From Vitellaria paradoxa (lineage: Eukaryota > Streptophyta > Magnoliopsida > Ericales > Sapotaceae): DNA of 64,000 nucleotides. The stretch spans positions 5,896,516-5,960,515 of the forward strand of contig CM034233.1 in assembly GCA_019916065.1 (NCBI GenBank), read 5' to 3'. Shown piece by piece: positions 24,037 through 34,999 of the stretch. Below the pieces are notes generated by a model that did no database searches, was not told where the DNA came from, and saw only the letters and a list, made by a program, of their open reading frames with translations. How positions within the stretch are numbered: the stretch's first letter is position 1; each line of letters starts with the position of its first letter. Both the position numbers and the translations under genes were made by a program.

Positions 24037-24120
24037 TTTTCAATATTTCTTTTGGAGATGTATTAGTTTTTATTATATTTTCTAATTCATTTCTCACTAT
24101 CTTTTTAATATTCTTTCTGT
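20770..24120. other. AT-rich intergenic tract
   Basis: No gene is supported. It contains weakly tandem material at about 21420-22480 (GTAAGCCTAATTAATATTTA and AAATTAAAAATATTACT-like blocks recurring), MITE remnants at about 22770-22920 and 23555-23660, and a long (TA)n tract at about 23985-24034. Confidence 0.5.
23985..24036. repeat. Long (TA)n microsatellite
   Basis: About 24 uninterrupted TA units, the longest in the window. Other (TA)n tracts of 9-20 units are at about 4630, 7350, 17706, 32609, 34076, 42384, 43886, 46101, 52350, 53204 and 58999. Confidence 0.95.
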
Positions 24121-24127
24121 CCTACAA

Positions 24128-24460
24128 GAGCCGTTTGGTACTCTAAACAAGTTTAAAGACTTTCAGAAAATTTCATAAGTTTCAATTTTTTTAAAGCTCT
24201 AAAAATTGTAAACTGTTTCAAAATTTTATCAAAATTTGTTAAAATAAATCAAAATAATATATTATAACAAATTTTTTTAAAAATTAGACTGACATTTGAA
24301 TCTAAAAAAATTTTATAAAACTCTAACCCGTGTAATATAATTTTTTACAACTTTGTATTAAATAAAATACAAAAAATAATTAATTTCAAAATAACTTTAC
24401 ACACTTCAAAATTTTAAAAAATTTCACTTTTCATTTTTTTTAATACACAAAAAGGCTCCT
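24128..24460. mobile_element. MITE (family D), copy 1
   Basis: Bounded by GAGCCGTTTGGTACTC and AAAAAGGCTCCTAAAT. Interior blocks such as ATTAAATAAAATACAAA and AAAAAATTTCACTTTTCATT also occur in the same order at 27551-27920. Non-coding. Confidence 0.5.
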
Positions 24461-24470
24461 AAATAACATG

Positions 24471-24649
24471 CACTATTACAAGAAAAAAGGGATACAGTGA
24501 CAAGTTATTTGTGACAATAACAAATTAGGGTCACATTAAGTTTGAACAAGACTATAAATGAAAGCATTTAGTCATCAGTAATATCGTCACTAAAAAATTT
24601 TTGTGATAAAGATAATTTGTTATTACTACAAGCACATTTTCTTGCAATG
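24471..24649. mobile_element. Mini CACTA-like element
   Basis: Starts CACTATTACAAGAAAAAAGG and ends, reverse-complemented, CATTGCAAGAAAATG. ATG flanks both sides (24468-24470 and 24650-24652), as expected for a 3-bp CACTA duplication. Subterminal inverted pieces (GACAATAACAAATTA and TAATTTGTTATTAC) support a hairpin-forming non-autonomous element. Confidence 0.5.
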
Positions 24650-25554
24650 ATGTCTATTTTTCTTCTTAACATTCTTTACTTATTTTTACATATTAGGATC
24701 AGGTGCTGTTTCCTTTGCCCCAAAAACCTAAAAAATAAAAAATAAAAAAATAATAATAATAAAATTAAAATTCTTTCGCTACACTTTTTTAATGAATCAA
24801 ACACCCCTAAACTAAAAACGCTTAACCGTCATTTAAAAGTCCATTTTTTTTAAGCAACTTTTAATATTTTTTTTAATTAAAGCAGTAAACACAAACTTTT
24901 GATACAAAAATTATTAATAATTTTGTGCAACAAATTATCAATACATTAATTTTTTTTTAATGAGTTGCCCTTTAACCCAATTCAAAGTTTTCAAAAATTT
25001 TTACTAAACACAAAAAATTTATCAAATGTTACCAAAAATTTATATTTATTTTACCAAACATCAAAAAATTATTTAATCATATTAAAAATATATTTTATTT
25101 TATTTTCTAACGTAATCAAGTAAAAAATTATTTTTTTTTTAATAATTTTTTTCACTCTCCACTCGGCCTCCCCGTCCAACAAAATCCACGATTTTACGCA
25201 CAAAATCCACGGTTTTAGGGCAAAACGACGCCGTTCGTCGGACTGCAGCTGCCGCAGTTAATGGGCTGCTGCAACCCCCCCGGGGGGGAAATTCTGAAGG
25301 AACAAGTCCTAGTCAGCATTTGTTGTCAAATTTTGATTGCCAGAACAGCCCACACTTCAGATGGATAAATTATTAACACATGGTACCCATAAATTTTCTT
25401 TCCTTTTTTTTTTTAATTTTCTATTTTTAATTTTTGCCCAGAATGATAAGGCTTCAAGCAATCATAAATCGTCACACCATAATGGGGGAGGGTGAAACTG
25501 TAACACTATCCTTCAAACATGGGCCGAGTCAAACTTTCAATCATGAGCCCAAGG

Positions 25555-25812
25555 CCTTGTTTGGTTTGAGAAAAATATGAAGTGATGAAGAAAGCGAGGA
25601 AACGAGAAGAAAATTAATATTTTTTTATTTTCCTTTTTTCGTATGGAACTTAACAGGAAGGGAATAAGAAAATAAAGAATAAAAAAACTTAAAAGAAATT
25701 AGAATAATACAAGGACTGAAGAAAGAGATAAAAGTCATTTGTTCTTCATTTTCTTTCCTATTTCCTCAAACCAAAGTAAAAATTCTCTCTCTTCCACCCT
25801 AACCAAACAAGG
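25555..25812. mobile_element. MITE with 12-bp perfect terminal inverted repeats
   Basis: CCTTGTTTGGTT (25555-25566) and AACCAAACAAGG (25801-25812) are exact inverted repeats bounding a purine-rich 258-bp unit. The region just before it (25170-25470) is GC-richer, includes AAAACGACGCCGTT and a C7G7 run, and has no recognised gene. Confidence 0.6.
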
Positions 25813-26261
25813 TAAGGGGATATAAACCACAGTTGCTCTTACAGACTTCAAAAATCCACCACAGCAGGCAGAAGTTCTACGTCTAAGAATTTACAATATT
25901 GCCATTCCCAACCTAAAAACATCACAAAAATATAGGGATCACACAGTCGCGTGCATGACGCCAAGAACATTGAGATCGAATCCTCCGACGGATTCTGATC
26001 ATTGGATCCTATTATCTTAGTGACTAATAATCATATGCCCAGGACACATGTTTGGGACCCAAGATTGGATTCAAGCTTGTCCTTCCCTACCAACCCTCCT
26101 TTTTGGTCATCTTCTAAAGGGTAGATCTGCATATTTTCATTTAGATTTTTTATACAGAGATGAAGAGAAAGTAGAGAAGGAAGATTTATATGCTAGAAAA
26201 TATGATGAATACTGAAAGCAGAAAAACCCTCATAAAAACCAGCTAATTGAATATGTGTATG

Positions 26262-26262
<1 letters not shown>

Positions 26263-26301
<39 letters not shown>
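26263..26301. repeat. Compound (TA)n(GA)n microsatellite
   Basis: A TA run passes directly into about ten GA units. It is a likely polymorphic site in the region downstream of MIR394. Confidence 0.9.
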
Positions 26302-26302
<1 letters not shown>

Positions 26303-26735
26303 GGGCAAGATAAACTAGGGTTTCAAATTTTAGGGTTTCTTTCACTCGAATGAATATGTTACATCCAAAAATAAAAAATAAAAAAAGGCCATTTGTAACT
26401 GATGTTAGGTCGTCCTCCAAAACATGGATTGCATCAAGACACAATAAACCCTGCAAAACATAGATGGAAGAATAAATTAAGGAAAGTATTCTTTTCAGGA
26501 AAAGAAAATCATAATTTCATAAAGTTGGGATGATTTCAAGTATAGAGATATATATATATATTTTCAATAATAATATATATACCAGGCTCGATCATTCAAG
26601 ATCGATAAGAAAAATAACACAAAGAAAAAGAAAATAGGGAAAAAAAAGTAAGAGGAGATGGGTTCTGTTCTTTACCTTGTAATAGAGCAAGCTAAGGGGA
26701 AACGGGGAGAGCATGTTCGCAGAAAGATATATCAC

Positions 26736-26860
26736 GAGGGTTTTACAAAGAGAGGCCAACAGAGCTCAGTTGGCAGTCTGCCCACCTCCATGTTAGCAGA
26801 ACGAATTTTTTGATTTAAGGAGGTGGACAGAATGCCAATAAACTATGTAAGAAACCCTTT
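26736..26860 (-). ncRNA. MIR394: MIR394 precursor hairpin (miR394)
   Basis: The plus strand at 26819-26838 is GGAGGTGGACAGAATGCCAA, the exact reverse complement of miR394 (UUGGCAUUCUGUCCACCUCC). The mature RNA therefore reads from the minus strand, 26838 to 26819, on the 5' arm, as in known MIR394 genes. The opposite arm at 26789-26770 (minus GGAGGTGGGCAGACTGCCAA) pairs with it at 18 Watson-Crick positions plus one G-U, with one mismatch. The loop is about 29 nt. The lower stem continues with AGGGTTTCTTACA against TGTAAAACCCT. miR394 is known to target transcripts of an F-box gene (LEAF CURLING RESPONSIVENESS) and acts in shoot meristem and leaf development. The upstream minus strand (26940-27090) carries CT repeats and may hold the promoter and leader. 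Confidence 0.93.
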
Positions 26861-26949
26861 GTTGAACCAACATGAAATCAAGAATTTCCCTCAATTTACC
26901 TTACCTCTGAAGGGCACAAAACGCAGTCCACGCACACATACAAAGCCGG

Positions 26950-27042
26950 GGGAAAGGGAGAGAGAGAGAGAGAGAGAGAGAGTGAAAGTGGAAACGGGCA
27001 GTTGGGTTTTATTTAAGATGGGGTGAGGCTGGTACAGTAAAT

Positions 27043-27080
<38 letters not shown>
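26950..27080. repeat. (GA)n tracts upstream of MIR394
   Basis: Two GA runs (about 26957-26982 and 27043-27080) lie 100-260 bases upstream of the MIR394 hairpin on its transcribed strand, where they read as CT repeats. CT-rich leaders and core promoters are common in plants. A minus-strand CTTAAATAAAACC motif between them could be a weak TATA element. TTCAGAG|GTAAGG at about 26910 could be a splice donor in the primary transcript; both are inference. Confidence 0.6.
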
Positions 27081-27081
<1 letters not shown>

Positions 27082-27550
27082 TGTGTAATTTATTAATTAG
27101 GGGGTGGTTTCAGAGAAGAGAGAGATAATAATAGGATGGGATGGTATTCTTGGGGCATAATTTAGAAGGAAAGGATCAACAGAATCATCATAGTTATTCT
27201 TCACTACCTCGTTACTGATGAAGAAATCCCTCACCCTCCGTCAGTCTTTTCTGGCCTTTCCCTCCCTCCCCTCGTTTCTGATGCAACACAAAGCTACTAT
27301 CCCCCCTCCGCCATCTCTCTCTCTCTCTACACTAATAAAAGCTAATCGAAATGAGGCTTTAGAAGCTTAAATTGTTGCTCGCTGACCAAAAATGACAAAA
27401 CTGGACAAAACCAAGCTTAGGTTATAAAAAAGCAGTGGCTTCCGGCTTTGAACTCTTACGTTATCATACCTTTTTATGCTTCCGCTCCTTTCTCGTGTAG
27501 TCCATCTGGGTCAATAATGGTATTTAAAAAGATCAATACGACCCCAACTT

Positions 27551-27920
27551 AGGTAGCGTATGGATTCTTAAAAAAATTTTAAAAAATTTTAGAGATTTCA
27601 TTTTTTATTTCAAAAAAATATTAATGTTTTAAAAAAATTATTAAAATCTGTTAAAACAAACAAATATGATGGTGCATTTTAACAGATTTTATTAAATTTT
27701 TTTAAAAGTTAAAGTGATATTTGTACTAAAAATGTTCACATAACTCTAAAAATTTTTAATATTCTCTGTTAAAATTATGTCATCTATTATTTTATATAAT
27801 ATTTAAAAATTTTATATTAAATTAAATACAAATATTTGCCTATTATTTTAAAATAATTTTTTATACTTTAAACTTAAAAAAATTTCACTTTTAATTTTTT
27901 CGAGACTCTAAACGCACTCT
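27551..27920. mobile_element. MITE (family D), copy 2
   Basis: Bounded by AGGTAGCGTATGGATTCT and, on the other side, CGAGACTCTAAACGCACTCT. The interior shares block order with 24128-24460. Non-coding. It lies about 700 bases upstream of the MIR394 hairpin. Confidence 0.5.
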
Positions 27921-28104
27921 TATTTCAATTAAGGCCCTTGATTCGGCCGTAGAATCAATCTATCACTGTTTTTTTTTTTTTTTTTTTTGAACTGCAGTGC
28001 CTCTTGATTTGTTGGTTGTGCCACGGTTCTCCGACTTCACATCACACCAGTGAAACTCGATCTCTCAGTAACAAAAATTTTTAATATATAACTTTTTAAT
28101 AATT

Positions 28105-28275
28105 GTTATCAAATTAAGTCTTATTTGACATCATTAAAAATTATTTAAATTCATAAATTTTAATTATTTTTTATATTTTTCTCTATTTAAAATTTTTCAC
28201 ATTTCACCTTTATGTCACATCTTTTTATTTTTATTATACTTTTTACTTCATTTTTTGTTGACTAAACACCCCCTA
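28105..28275. mobile_element. MITE (family B), diverged copy
   Basis: It contains ATGTCACATCTTTTTATTTT and an A/T-rich run as in other family B copies, ending ACTAAACACCCCCTAA. The surrounding 27921-29175 is otherwise AT-rich with no recognised gene. Confidence 0.5.
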
Positions 28276-29179
28276 ATGTTATTATTTTTTTAAAATAGTA
28301 TAATCACATTATTTACTGATTTTAAACTCATTATAATACATCTTATTAAACTACTTAAATTTATAATAAAATACTTTGAGTAATTTCATTTAAATAATTA
28401 ATATTAAAATTTTAAAAATAAAGCAATCTAAAATACTTATTGGCCGGCAAGTGCATCCAGGTCTTGTTACTAGCTAGTCTTGTAGTATTTCTTATAGGGT
28501 TCAAGTATCGTGGTTTGGTACATAATCGACCTCTTTGTAGAAGTGGTCTCTAGACTAATAAAATCTATAGGCCAATAAAGAATCCACTTCAAGATTTTCT
28601 AAAAATTAAAAAAAAAAATGATTGAGTGGTTCTATAATTATAAATGGAGAGGATTGAATTTTTTTTTTTCAAATAAAATTCTCAACTTTCAATTTTTATT
28701 TATTCTTCAATATTTTGCACTCCCATGAGGGGGCAAAGATAATATAGGTTTATGTTGAAGTAATGTATTAGATCATTAGTTTAAGTCTCTTCAAAATTAT
28801 TAGATGGTTTATCCAGTCGTTAATTTCAAGATCTTAGGAATTAGTCAATAGTGTAAATTGACCCAAACATTCTCGGTTATTAAAAAAAATGTATTAAGTA
28901 TAACTTGCATTGTTGGTGAAATTTTAGGTATTTTATGCTGTCCTAGCTTAAAAAGACAGTTTGTATTAAAAAAATTTCAAAAGACTTCCACATAATTTAT
29001 TTAATTCATCGCATGTTATTAAGATACTCTTATTAATGAATATTTAAAATACTCTAATGCTTTGCGAGAAATTATTATATAAGAATTTAGCATTTAATTT
29101 TACATTTTTCATTATTGATTTTACAAACTTCTAAGGAGAAGTTCAATATAAAAAGTTCTATAAATTTCTTTAAACTTAG

Positions 29180-29459
29180 AGGGCATTTGGAAGTACAATT
29201 TTTAGTAATTTTAAATTTTTTTTAAAAGTTACTAGTTGTAATTTTTGATATTGTTAGTGAAGTAAGTAATAATTTTTAACAACTTTTTTTTACACAATTT
29301 TTGACTATTTGGTACAATTTTTAGTAATTTTTAATAAATTTTAGGTTGAGAAATGATTGTATATGGATAGAAAAGTAACAAAAATTGATACTTTGTCAAA
29401 GACTAGAGAATCAAAAATTGATAATTTTTACTAAAAATTATCCTTCCAAAAGCTCCTTT
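29180..29459. mobile_element. MITE (family C), copy 2
   Basis: Terminal GAGGGCATTTGGAAGTACAA and, reverse-complemented, AAGGAGCTTTTGGAAGGATA are inverted. The interior 'TTGTTAGTGAAGTAAGTAA' matches the copy at 12278-12591. Confidence 0.6.
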
Positions 29460-29803
29460 ATTATTTCACAAAGTTGGTTTTATTGTTATACTTTGAATTA
29501 GGAGAATTATCTTTAATTAACCCTGTAAGGACATTGTAAGACAATAATCACTTACGTGCACCAAAGTCGTATTATTAGTTCATACTTAAATCAATTTACT
29601 CGACGGGATTTTGTGCATTAAAATATTCTAAACTAAATATCCTTTCTTTCATTGTTGATGAGCAACGCCTGTCTGTTCATTCTCATTTAAATTTTGTTAT
29701 TGTTAACAAGGATTAGAGCTGGCCAATAAAAGAAAAAAATAAAAAATATATTTATTTTCAGTTAATACGTTTAGAAAAATAGATAAATAAAAATTATTTA
29801 TGA

Positions 29804-29960
29804 AGGCCCTGCTTAGCCAACCAAAAAATACCGAAACTCACCAAATTTTAACTACTTTTCGTATTATTTTTAATAAAATTTTAACACATATCACTTTTAT
29901 ATCATATCTTTATATTTTTATTATACTTTTTCCTTACCTTTTTTTTTAATCAAATAACTC
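29804..29960. mobile_element. MITE (family B), copy 3
   Basis: Starts AAGGCCCTGCTTAGCCAACC and carries ATCACTTTTATATCATATCT in the same place as the copy in RopGEF intron 1. Confidence 0.55.
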
Positions 29961-30299
29961 TGAAAGATTTTATTTTTTATTAATTAATTATATAAAATAA
30001 ATATATAAATGATCAAAGTCCTCTCAAACTTTTTTCCCCCTCACAAATCTTTTATTTCATCCACAACCATCAAAGGTTGGCATGGTAAGTCTTGACCTAC
30101 CGCAGTCCTAGCTAAACAACGTAATTATGAGGTAAAGAACTAGGTCAAATTGGTTCAATTACATATGTGACTTTTATTAGCAGGGTTTCTCTCTGGTCAT
30201 CTCCCTTTTCCAAGAGAAAGCTAGAGAGAGAAAGGGAAATGAAAAATTCTTCCTTTTGTCGAGTGTTACGTCACAATCATATCACCATAGCCCGCGCCA

Positions 30300-30342
30300 T
30301 TTCTCTCTCTCTCTCTATCTCTCTCTCTCTCTCTCTCCCCTC
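30300..30342. repeat. (CT)n microsatellite
   Basis: A run of CT units interrupted once by TAT, followed by CCCTCCCTCCCTC. The region 30167-30420 has a promoter-like look but no supported gene follows it. Confidence 0.8.
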
Positions 30343-30682
30343 CCTCCCTCTGAAATACCTACCTAATGCAAAACCAACAGAGAAACGTATACGAAACAGA
30401 GGGTACGTATAAATGGAGGTGAATGTATTTATTGTGCAACCCAAACGGTGCTCTATTTATTGAGATTCAAATCTACCCCAACCATATCCATTAAATTCTG
30501 GCGATTCATTTCAAACATCGACCCAACAAAATCAGAATCCCTTAGCATCTTTATGGACTGCGATTGGCATTCTTCTCTTTTTATCTAATTTCTTTACCTC
30601 TCATTAGTCTCCTTGAGAGTACAGAACCAGTTGTCACTCCAGAGTTATGTCAGAGCTTGCTATGATTAAATCATTCGAACGA

Positions 30683-30797
30683 TGAAAATATTTTTAATTA
30701 TTGCGTGCAGTTTTCTCTTCACTTTACAATGCTAAACGGGAGTTCGAAAATATTTTTAATTATTGCGAGCAGTTTTCACTTTACAATGCTAAATGGG
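30683..30797 (+). repeat. Tandem duplication, unit about 62 bp
   Basis: GAAAATATTTTTAATTATTG followed by CAGTTTTC and CACTTTACAATGCTAAA occurs twice (30683 and 30745). The copies differ by a short CTCTT indel and point changes. Confidence 0.8.
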
Positions 30798-30957
30798 TGC
30801 TCTCTCATCCTTGCAGTAAGTACAGCCCAAAACTAGAATAATTTCTTCATTGCCAGGGCTTGCCTTTGCCTTCAATCATTATGCAATTGCCACCGTTTGA
30901 TTTGCTATCGCTTCAATCTTGGGTGTTTAATTGTTAAAAGTTTAGTAAAAAAATTAT

Positions 30958-31215
30958 AGGTCTTGTTTGGTGAATTAAAATTTATTAATTTTAATTAATT
31001 TTTATATTTTTTTATCAAATTTTTTTATATATCACATTTATGTCACATCTTTTTACTTTTATTGTACTTTTTTTTTACTTTTTGTTCCACCAAATAAGTT
31101 TATAGTAAAAATATAAAAATTTGATATAAAACTGATATGTGATAAAATTTGATTAGAAAAAATATAAAAAGTTAATACAAGTTGGTAGATTTTAGCCTAC
31201 CAAAACACTCCTAAA
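30958..31215. mobile_element. Two family B MITEs in inverted orientation
   Basis: 30958-31103 (AGGTCTTGTTTGGTG to CCACCAAATAAG) is followed at once by 31104-31215, which resembles its reverse complement and ends CCTACCAAAACACTCCT. A family E remnant (31215-31305) abuts it. The stretch 31310-32420 holds no recognised gene. Confidence 0.5.
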
Positions 31216-32424
31216 ATTTATTTTTTTATTTCACTGTACAAAATTACAAACTCATAATTTATCTTATTTTATCATTTTTTTTATTATTCCAAACACACCT
31301 AATATTTTCATTTGAAATTGGTTAATTTTGCCACGTCAATAGTTTGTAAAGTGTTGATGCGGACAAGACTTGGATTGGATCCATTTTTTTGGAGTGGCTA
31401 AGGACTGTACGTTTGCAGGTGAATGGAGTGTTTGTACAGTTTTAGAGTTGATTTGAGAACTGGAAATCAATTCCTAATTGGTTAATTTATTTTGTGTTAT
31501 ATAAATTTTTATTAAATTTTAATTTTTATTTAATAATTTTTAAACATGTTATTTTGATCCAAAAAATTTCAAAAAATTTAAAATTTCATGTATAATTAGA
31601 AAAAGCTAGTTTTGTAAAAAAAGAAAAAAAAACTAAATTTTCCTATTTATAAGTATTTTTGTATTTTTAATGAATGAAAATAATATATCTAAAAATCACT
31701 AAATAAAGAAATTAAATTTTAGTTAAAAATCATATATAATATGAAAATAGGTTAAAAAATCAAAAATAAATCTTTTTTCCAAACAAACCCTGAGTATAAG
31801 GCTCCGTAAGAATGAAAAAATATTTAAAAAATACATATTCACTTATATGTTTTAAATATGAAAAAATTTATTTTTTAAAAAATATTTTATATTTAAATAA
31901 ATAGAGCCTTAATTTTATTTCTTCTTTAGGAAAAAATAATCTAAATCCATTCATCCATTTCAAACCAATAATTTATTTGTTTCAAGCCATCATCCATGAG
32001 ACTGCTTCTACATCTCATTCTTACAATGTGGAATTGCAATTTGATAGTGTAAAAGCAAAGTCCTTTCCACTTCTTCTCTTTGACAGTGCCAACCCATGTC
32101 ATATTAAAAGCCAAAATCCTTGGTTCAAATGCGTCCCGTTGGGACAAAAATGTTGACGCGTGGCACCTTTCCAAGCATCAGTACGCATTGATTCATTAAT
32201 CTATTAATTTTTACCACTAGGCTTTACCACTAAATAAAATTAAGTTGGTATAAACCAAACTATAAATATAAAATAATAAATAAACTCAATTTATTACTTC
32301 ATAATTAACCGATTAGTTCATTACCTTAGAATGGCAGATAAATGTGACATATGTTCTATTTGTTATACTCATTTTTTCATATGTATTTAATGACATTAAA
32401 ACCAAAGAAAACCGTCATCAGTGT

Positions 32425-32604
32425 CAGCCTCGATAATTCAGTTGCTTAAATCTAATTTTAAAAATTTTGTCATTTCATACTAATATAGAAGTCAAGTCTA
32501 AATTTTTTTTTTCTTCTCGGTTCAAAAATTTTTTTGAGTTGCCCTTGGCCCAGGGTGTTGCCTAAGCCCAGGGCCTTCTGGGCTCACCCCTGGACCGACC
32601 CTAA
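32425..32604 (-). repeat. Dispersed repeat, possible hAT terminal fragment (partner at 56165-56350)
   Basis: Blocks AAAAATTTTGTCATTTCATA, AAGTCAAG, GTTGCCCTTGGCCCAGGGTG and GGGCTCACCCCTGGACCGAC recur in order at 56165-56350. On the minus strand the end AGGGTCGGTCCAGGGG resembles plant hAT elements that begin AGGGCCGGCCCTG. Classification is tentative. Confidence 0.5.
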
Positions 32605-32639
32605 CGTCATATATATATATATATATATACAAAGTACAA

Positions 32640-34470
32640 AATCATGATATTTCAATTATTTTCACATTTTATCTTACTATAAATACAGCACTTAATACTA
32701 AAATTTAAATATGTTTACTATTATTAATTGTACACTTATTTATTTGTATTATAATTTTCTTAAGCTTTATTTGATTTTATCATCGGTGAGATTTTGGTTG
32801 GAAACCCTTCTCAGCTTTTTTCCTCTCACTTTTCTCATTCTGCAGGCTTAATTACTGCTCATCCAGTTGATGCAGTGACAATGTGCGATGATATCTTTTA
32901 TTGCAGAACATGTCAACACTGGCTAAGATTCGACGAGATTAATAATTTTAAATAGTCTTATGTTTGATTGCCAAAAAAAAATTATAATAATAATAATTTG
33001 GATACAACAAACAACATGCACGGGAAGGCCTTTGTTTTTTTTTTTTTTTTTTTTAAAACAGCTGCCTCTAAGTTGGTCATCTCTTCCATTCCTTTCTGTT
33101 TTTTCGCTTCATTTTTTAAACATGCAAAACTTCATTGTCTTTTAGGCTTTTCACCAGCTAGGGCTGTTCAGAGTGTCTCACACAGGGCTTGATCCTCTCC
33201 CGTGAAACAAGGTTCGAGTTGTCTTAATTTCTAATGTCGTTTAGCACCTAGCAATTAAGTGTAGGGTTCGAACACCCCAGTGGAACCAACTACAGAAAGT
33301 CAGAAAGTAATGTGAGGAAAAAAGAAAAAAGAAAAAAAAAATTTAGCCTGGCTCCCATTATTTAATACACGAATTTGAACGTTGCAAAAGTGCGTATGCT
33401 TTGTGTCCTGCACTTTATACCTCTTAAATCTCACCTTTTATATCCATCTTCCATTCTTCTGTGTCCTTTATTAAAAAAGGTTCTAGGCTTTGGTGCAATG
33501 ATGGGACCATGGCATATGACTTGCAAAATGAATAGACAATTCCTTTTCTCCCCTTCCCCCCCCCCCCATCTTAATGGACCTATACGTCTAACTTCCTCTG
33601 AACTTTCCCTTAATTAATTTACCATTTGACTTCAGCTAACCATGCTCTAGCTTTTGTGTGTGTGAATCATTCAACCCAGTTGATTTAAACCCTTTTCACT
33701 TCAAGCTTGAATTTTGAAAGTAAACATTAATACATGTATTATCAATAGGTAGTCTGAATCTCTCTCTCTCTTTTTAATTATTTTTTATGAAATTATATAA
33801 ATCTTAATAAAATTTAAATTTTGTACTTATGATACAAATTACAAAATTATAATTTTTACAAATTTACTAATTTTTATAATTTCAAACATATCCTCAATTA
33901 AAAAAGTCTCTTTTTAGTTAAGGTGCCGTAAATTAATAATTCAAGGTTTAAGACATAATTAGTCAAACTCAGTGACAAGCTGTAGAATTTTAATAACCAT
34001 TGTAGGACCAGGCATGGCTTCCCAGCGGGAGGAGATCGATTTTGGCATCTCTGCACTTCTCAATGCATTGAAAATATATATATATATATATATATTCACA
34101 CCTGTATATACATATTCCACTTTTTCATGATTGCAAGCTATTGGTAACTGGGGGTGTCAAGTGGACGCATTCTGGGACAAGTGCCTTAAGATTTCTTTAA
34201 TTAGACATTCCCTGTTTAGAATTCAGTACGCCTCGTGCAGAAGGAATGCATGCATGCCCAGTATTGCATCAATTGGGTGCTTCAAAATTAGCATTTTGCG
34301 TTGTATATGGAACAGCTACCTGGTAGAATCAGAAAAAAAAAATCTTATATTAAAGCAAGATGGGTGATCTCTTGGTGATTTGGCAGATTTGCTTAACTGT
34401 TTATTATTTATTTTAGTACGTGAGTGCATGGGTACGATTGACTTGAACTAAAGGATCAATTTTTGGTACT
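32640..34470. other. Intergenic, no gene recognised
   Basis: AT-rich, with a T-run at about 33032-33053 and a C-run at about 33559-33568. A B-box-like GGGTTCGAACACCCC at 33264-33278 lacks a usable A box, so it is not called as a tRNA or SINE. (TA)n tracts lie at about 32609-32628 and 34076-34094. Confidence 0.4.
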
Positions 34471-34472
34471 TA

Positions 34473-34610
34473 AGCTTCGTTTGGAGTGATAAAAAACTCT
34501 GAAAAATAATTAAAAATATTAAAAAATTTTAAAAATTATTTACTTTTTATCTCACTATACGAATTACGAACTCACAATTTATCTTATTTTTTATCACTCC
34601 AAATGCACCC
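34473..34610. mobile_element. MITE (family E), Tourist-like, flanked by TTA
   Basis: The left end (CGTTTGGAGTGATAAAAAA) and right end (TTTTTTATCACTCCAAATG) are near-perfect inverted repeats. TTA lies on both sides (34470-34472 and 34611-34613), suiting a PIF/Harbinger-type target duplication. Relatives: 46815-46958 and fragments at 23555-23660 and 31215-31305. Confidence 0.65.
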
Positions 34611-34613
34611 TTA

Positions 34614-34993
34614 GGCTGCGTTTGTTTGAGGGATTGGATGACGAGGGATAAGTAATACCGTGGGACCCACTGATGGGATTGGATAAAAGATGGGATTAAT
34701 TTTTTATGTGGGATTATTTTTTTAGTATTTGATTGGTGGAATATAAAGTGAAATAAAAGATGTGATTTGATATGTGATGTGATAGAAAATAATTTTAGAG
34801 GGAAGTAATCCGGAGAGGGGGATAACTCATCCCACACCCCCCATGGAATAATTTATCCCACAAATTCCTTCTTTATTCATTCAATCCGTAGAGCTCACGG
34901 ATATCAAATAAACACTTCATTACTCCTCCAATTCGTGAGATCCACAGATTACTCATCAAATCTCGCATCTTTATCCCTCAAACAAACGCTCTT
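34614..34993. mobile_element. MITE, 380 bp, with 17-bp perfect terminal repeats and TTA flanks
   Basis: GCGTTTGTTTGAGGGAT (34618-34634) is exactly inverted at 34973-34989. TTA occurs at 34611-34613 and 34994-34996. The interior carries GGATT/ATCCC-rich blocks. The DNA at 57325-57535 is an inverted, partly deleted relative, sharing AAATCACATCTTTTATTTCA. Non-coding. Confidence 0.75.
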
Positions 34994-34999
34994 TTAATG

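Noticed and set aside
33264..33278. GGGTTCGAACACCCC as a tRNA T-arm or B box
   Set aside because: No acceptor stem, anticodon arm or properly spaced A box could be found around it.
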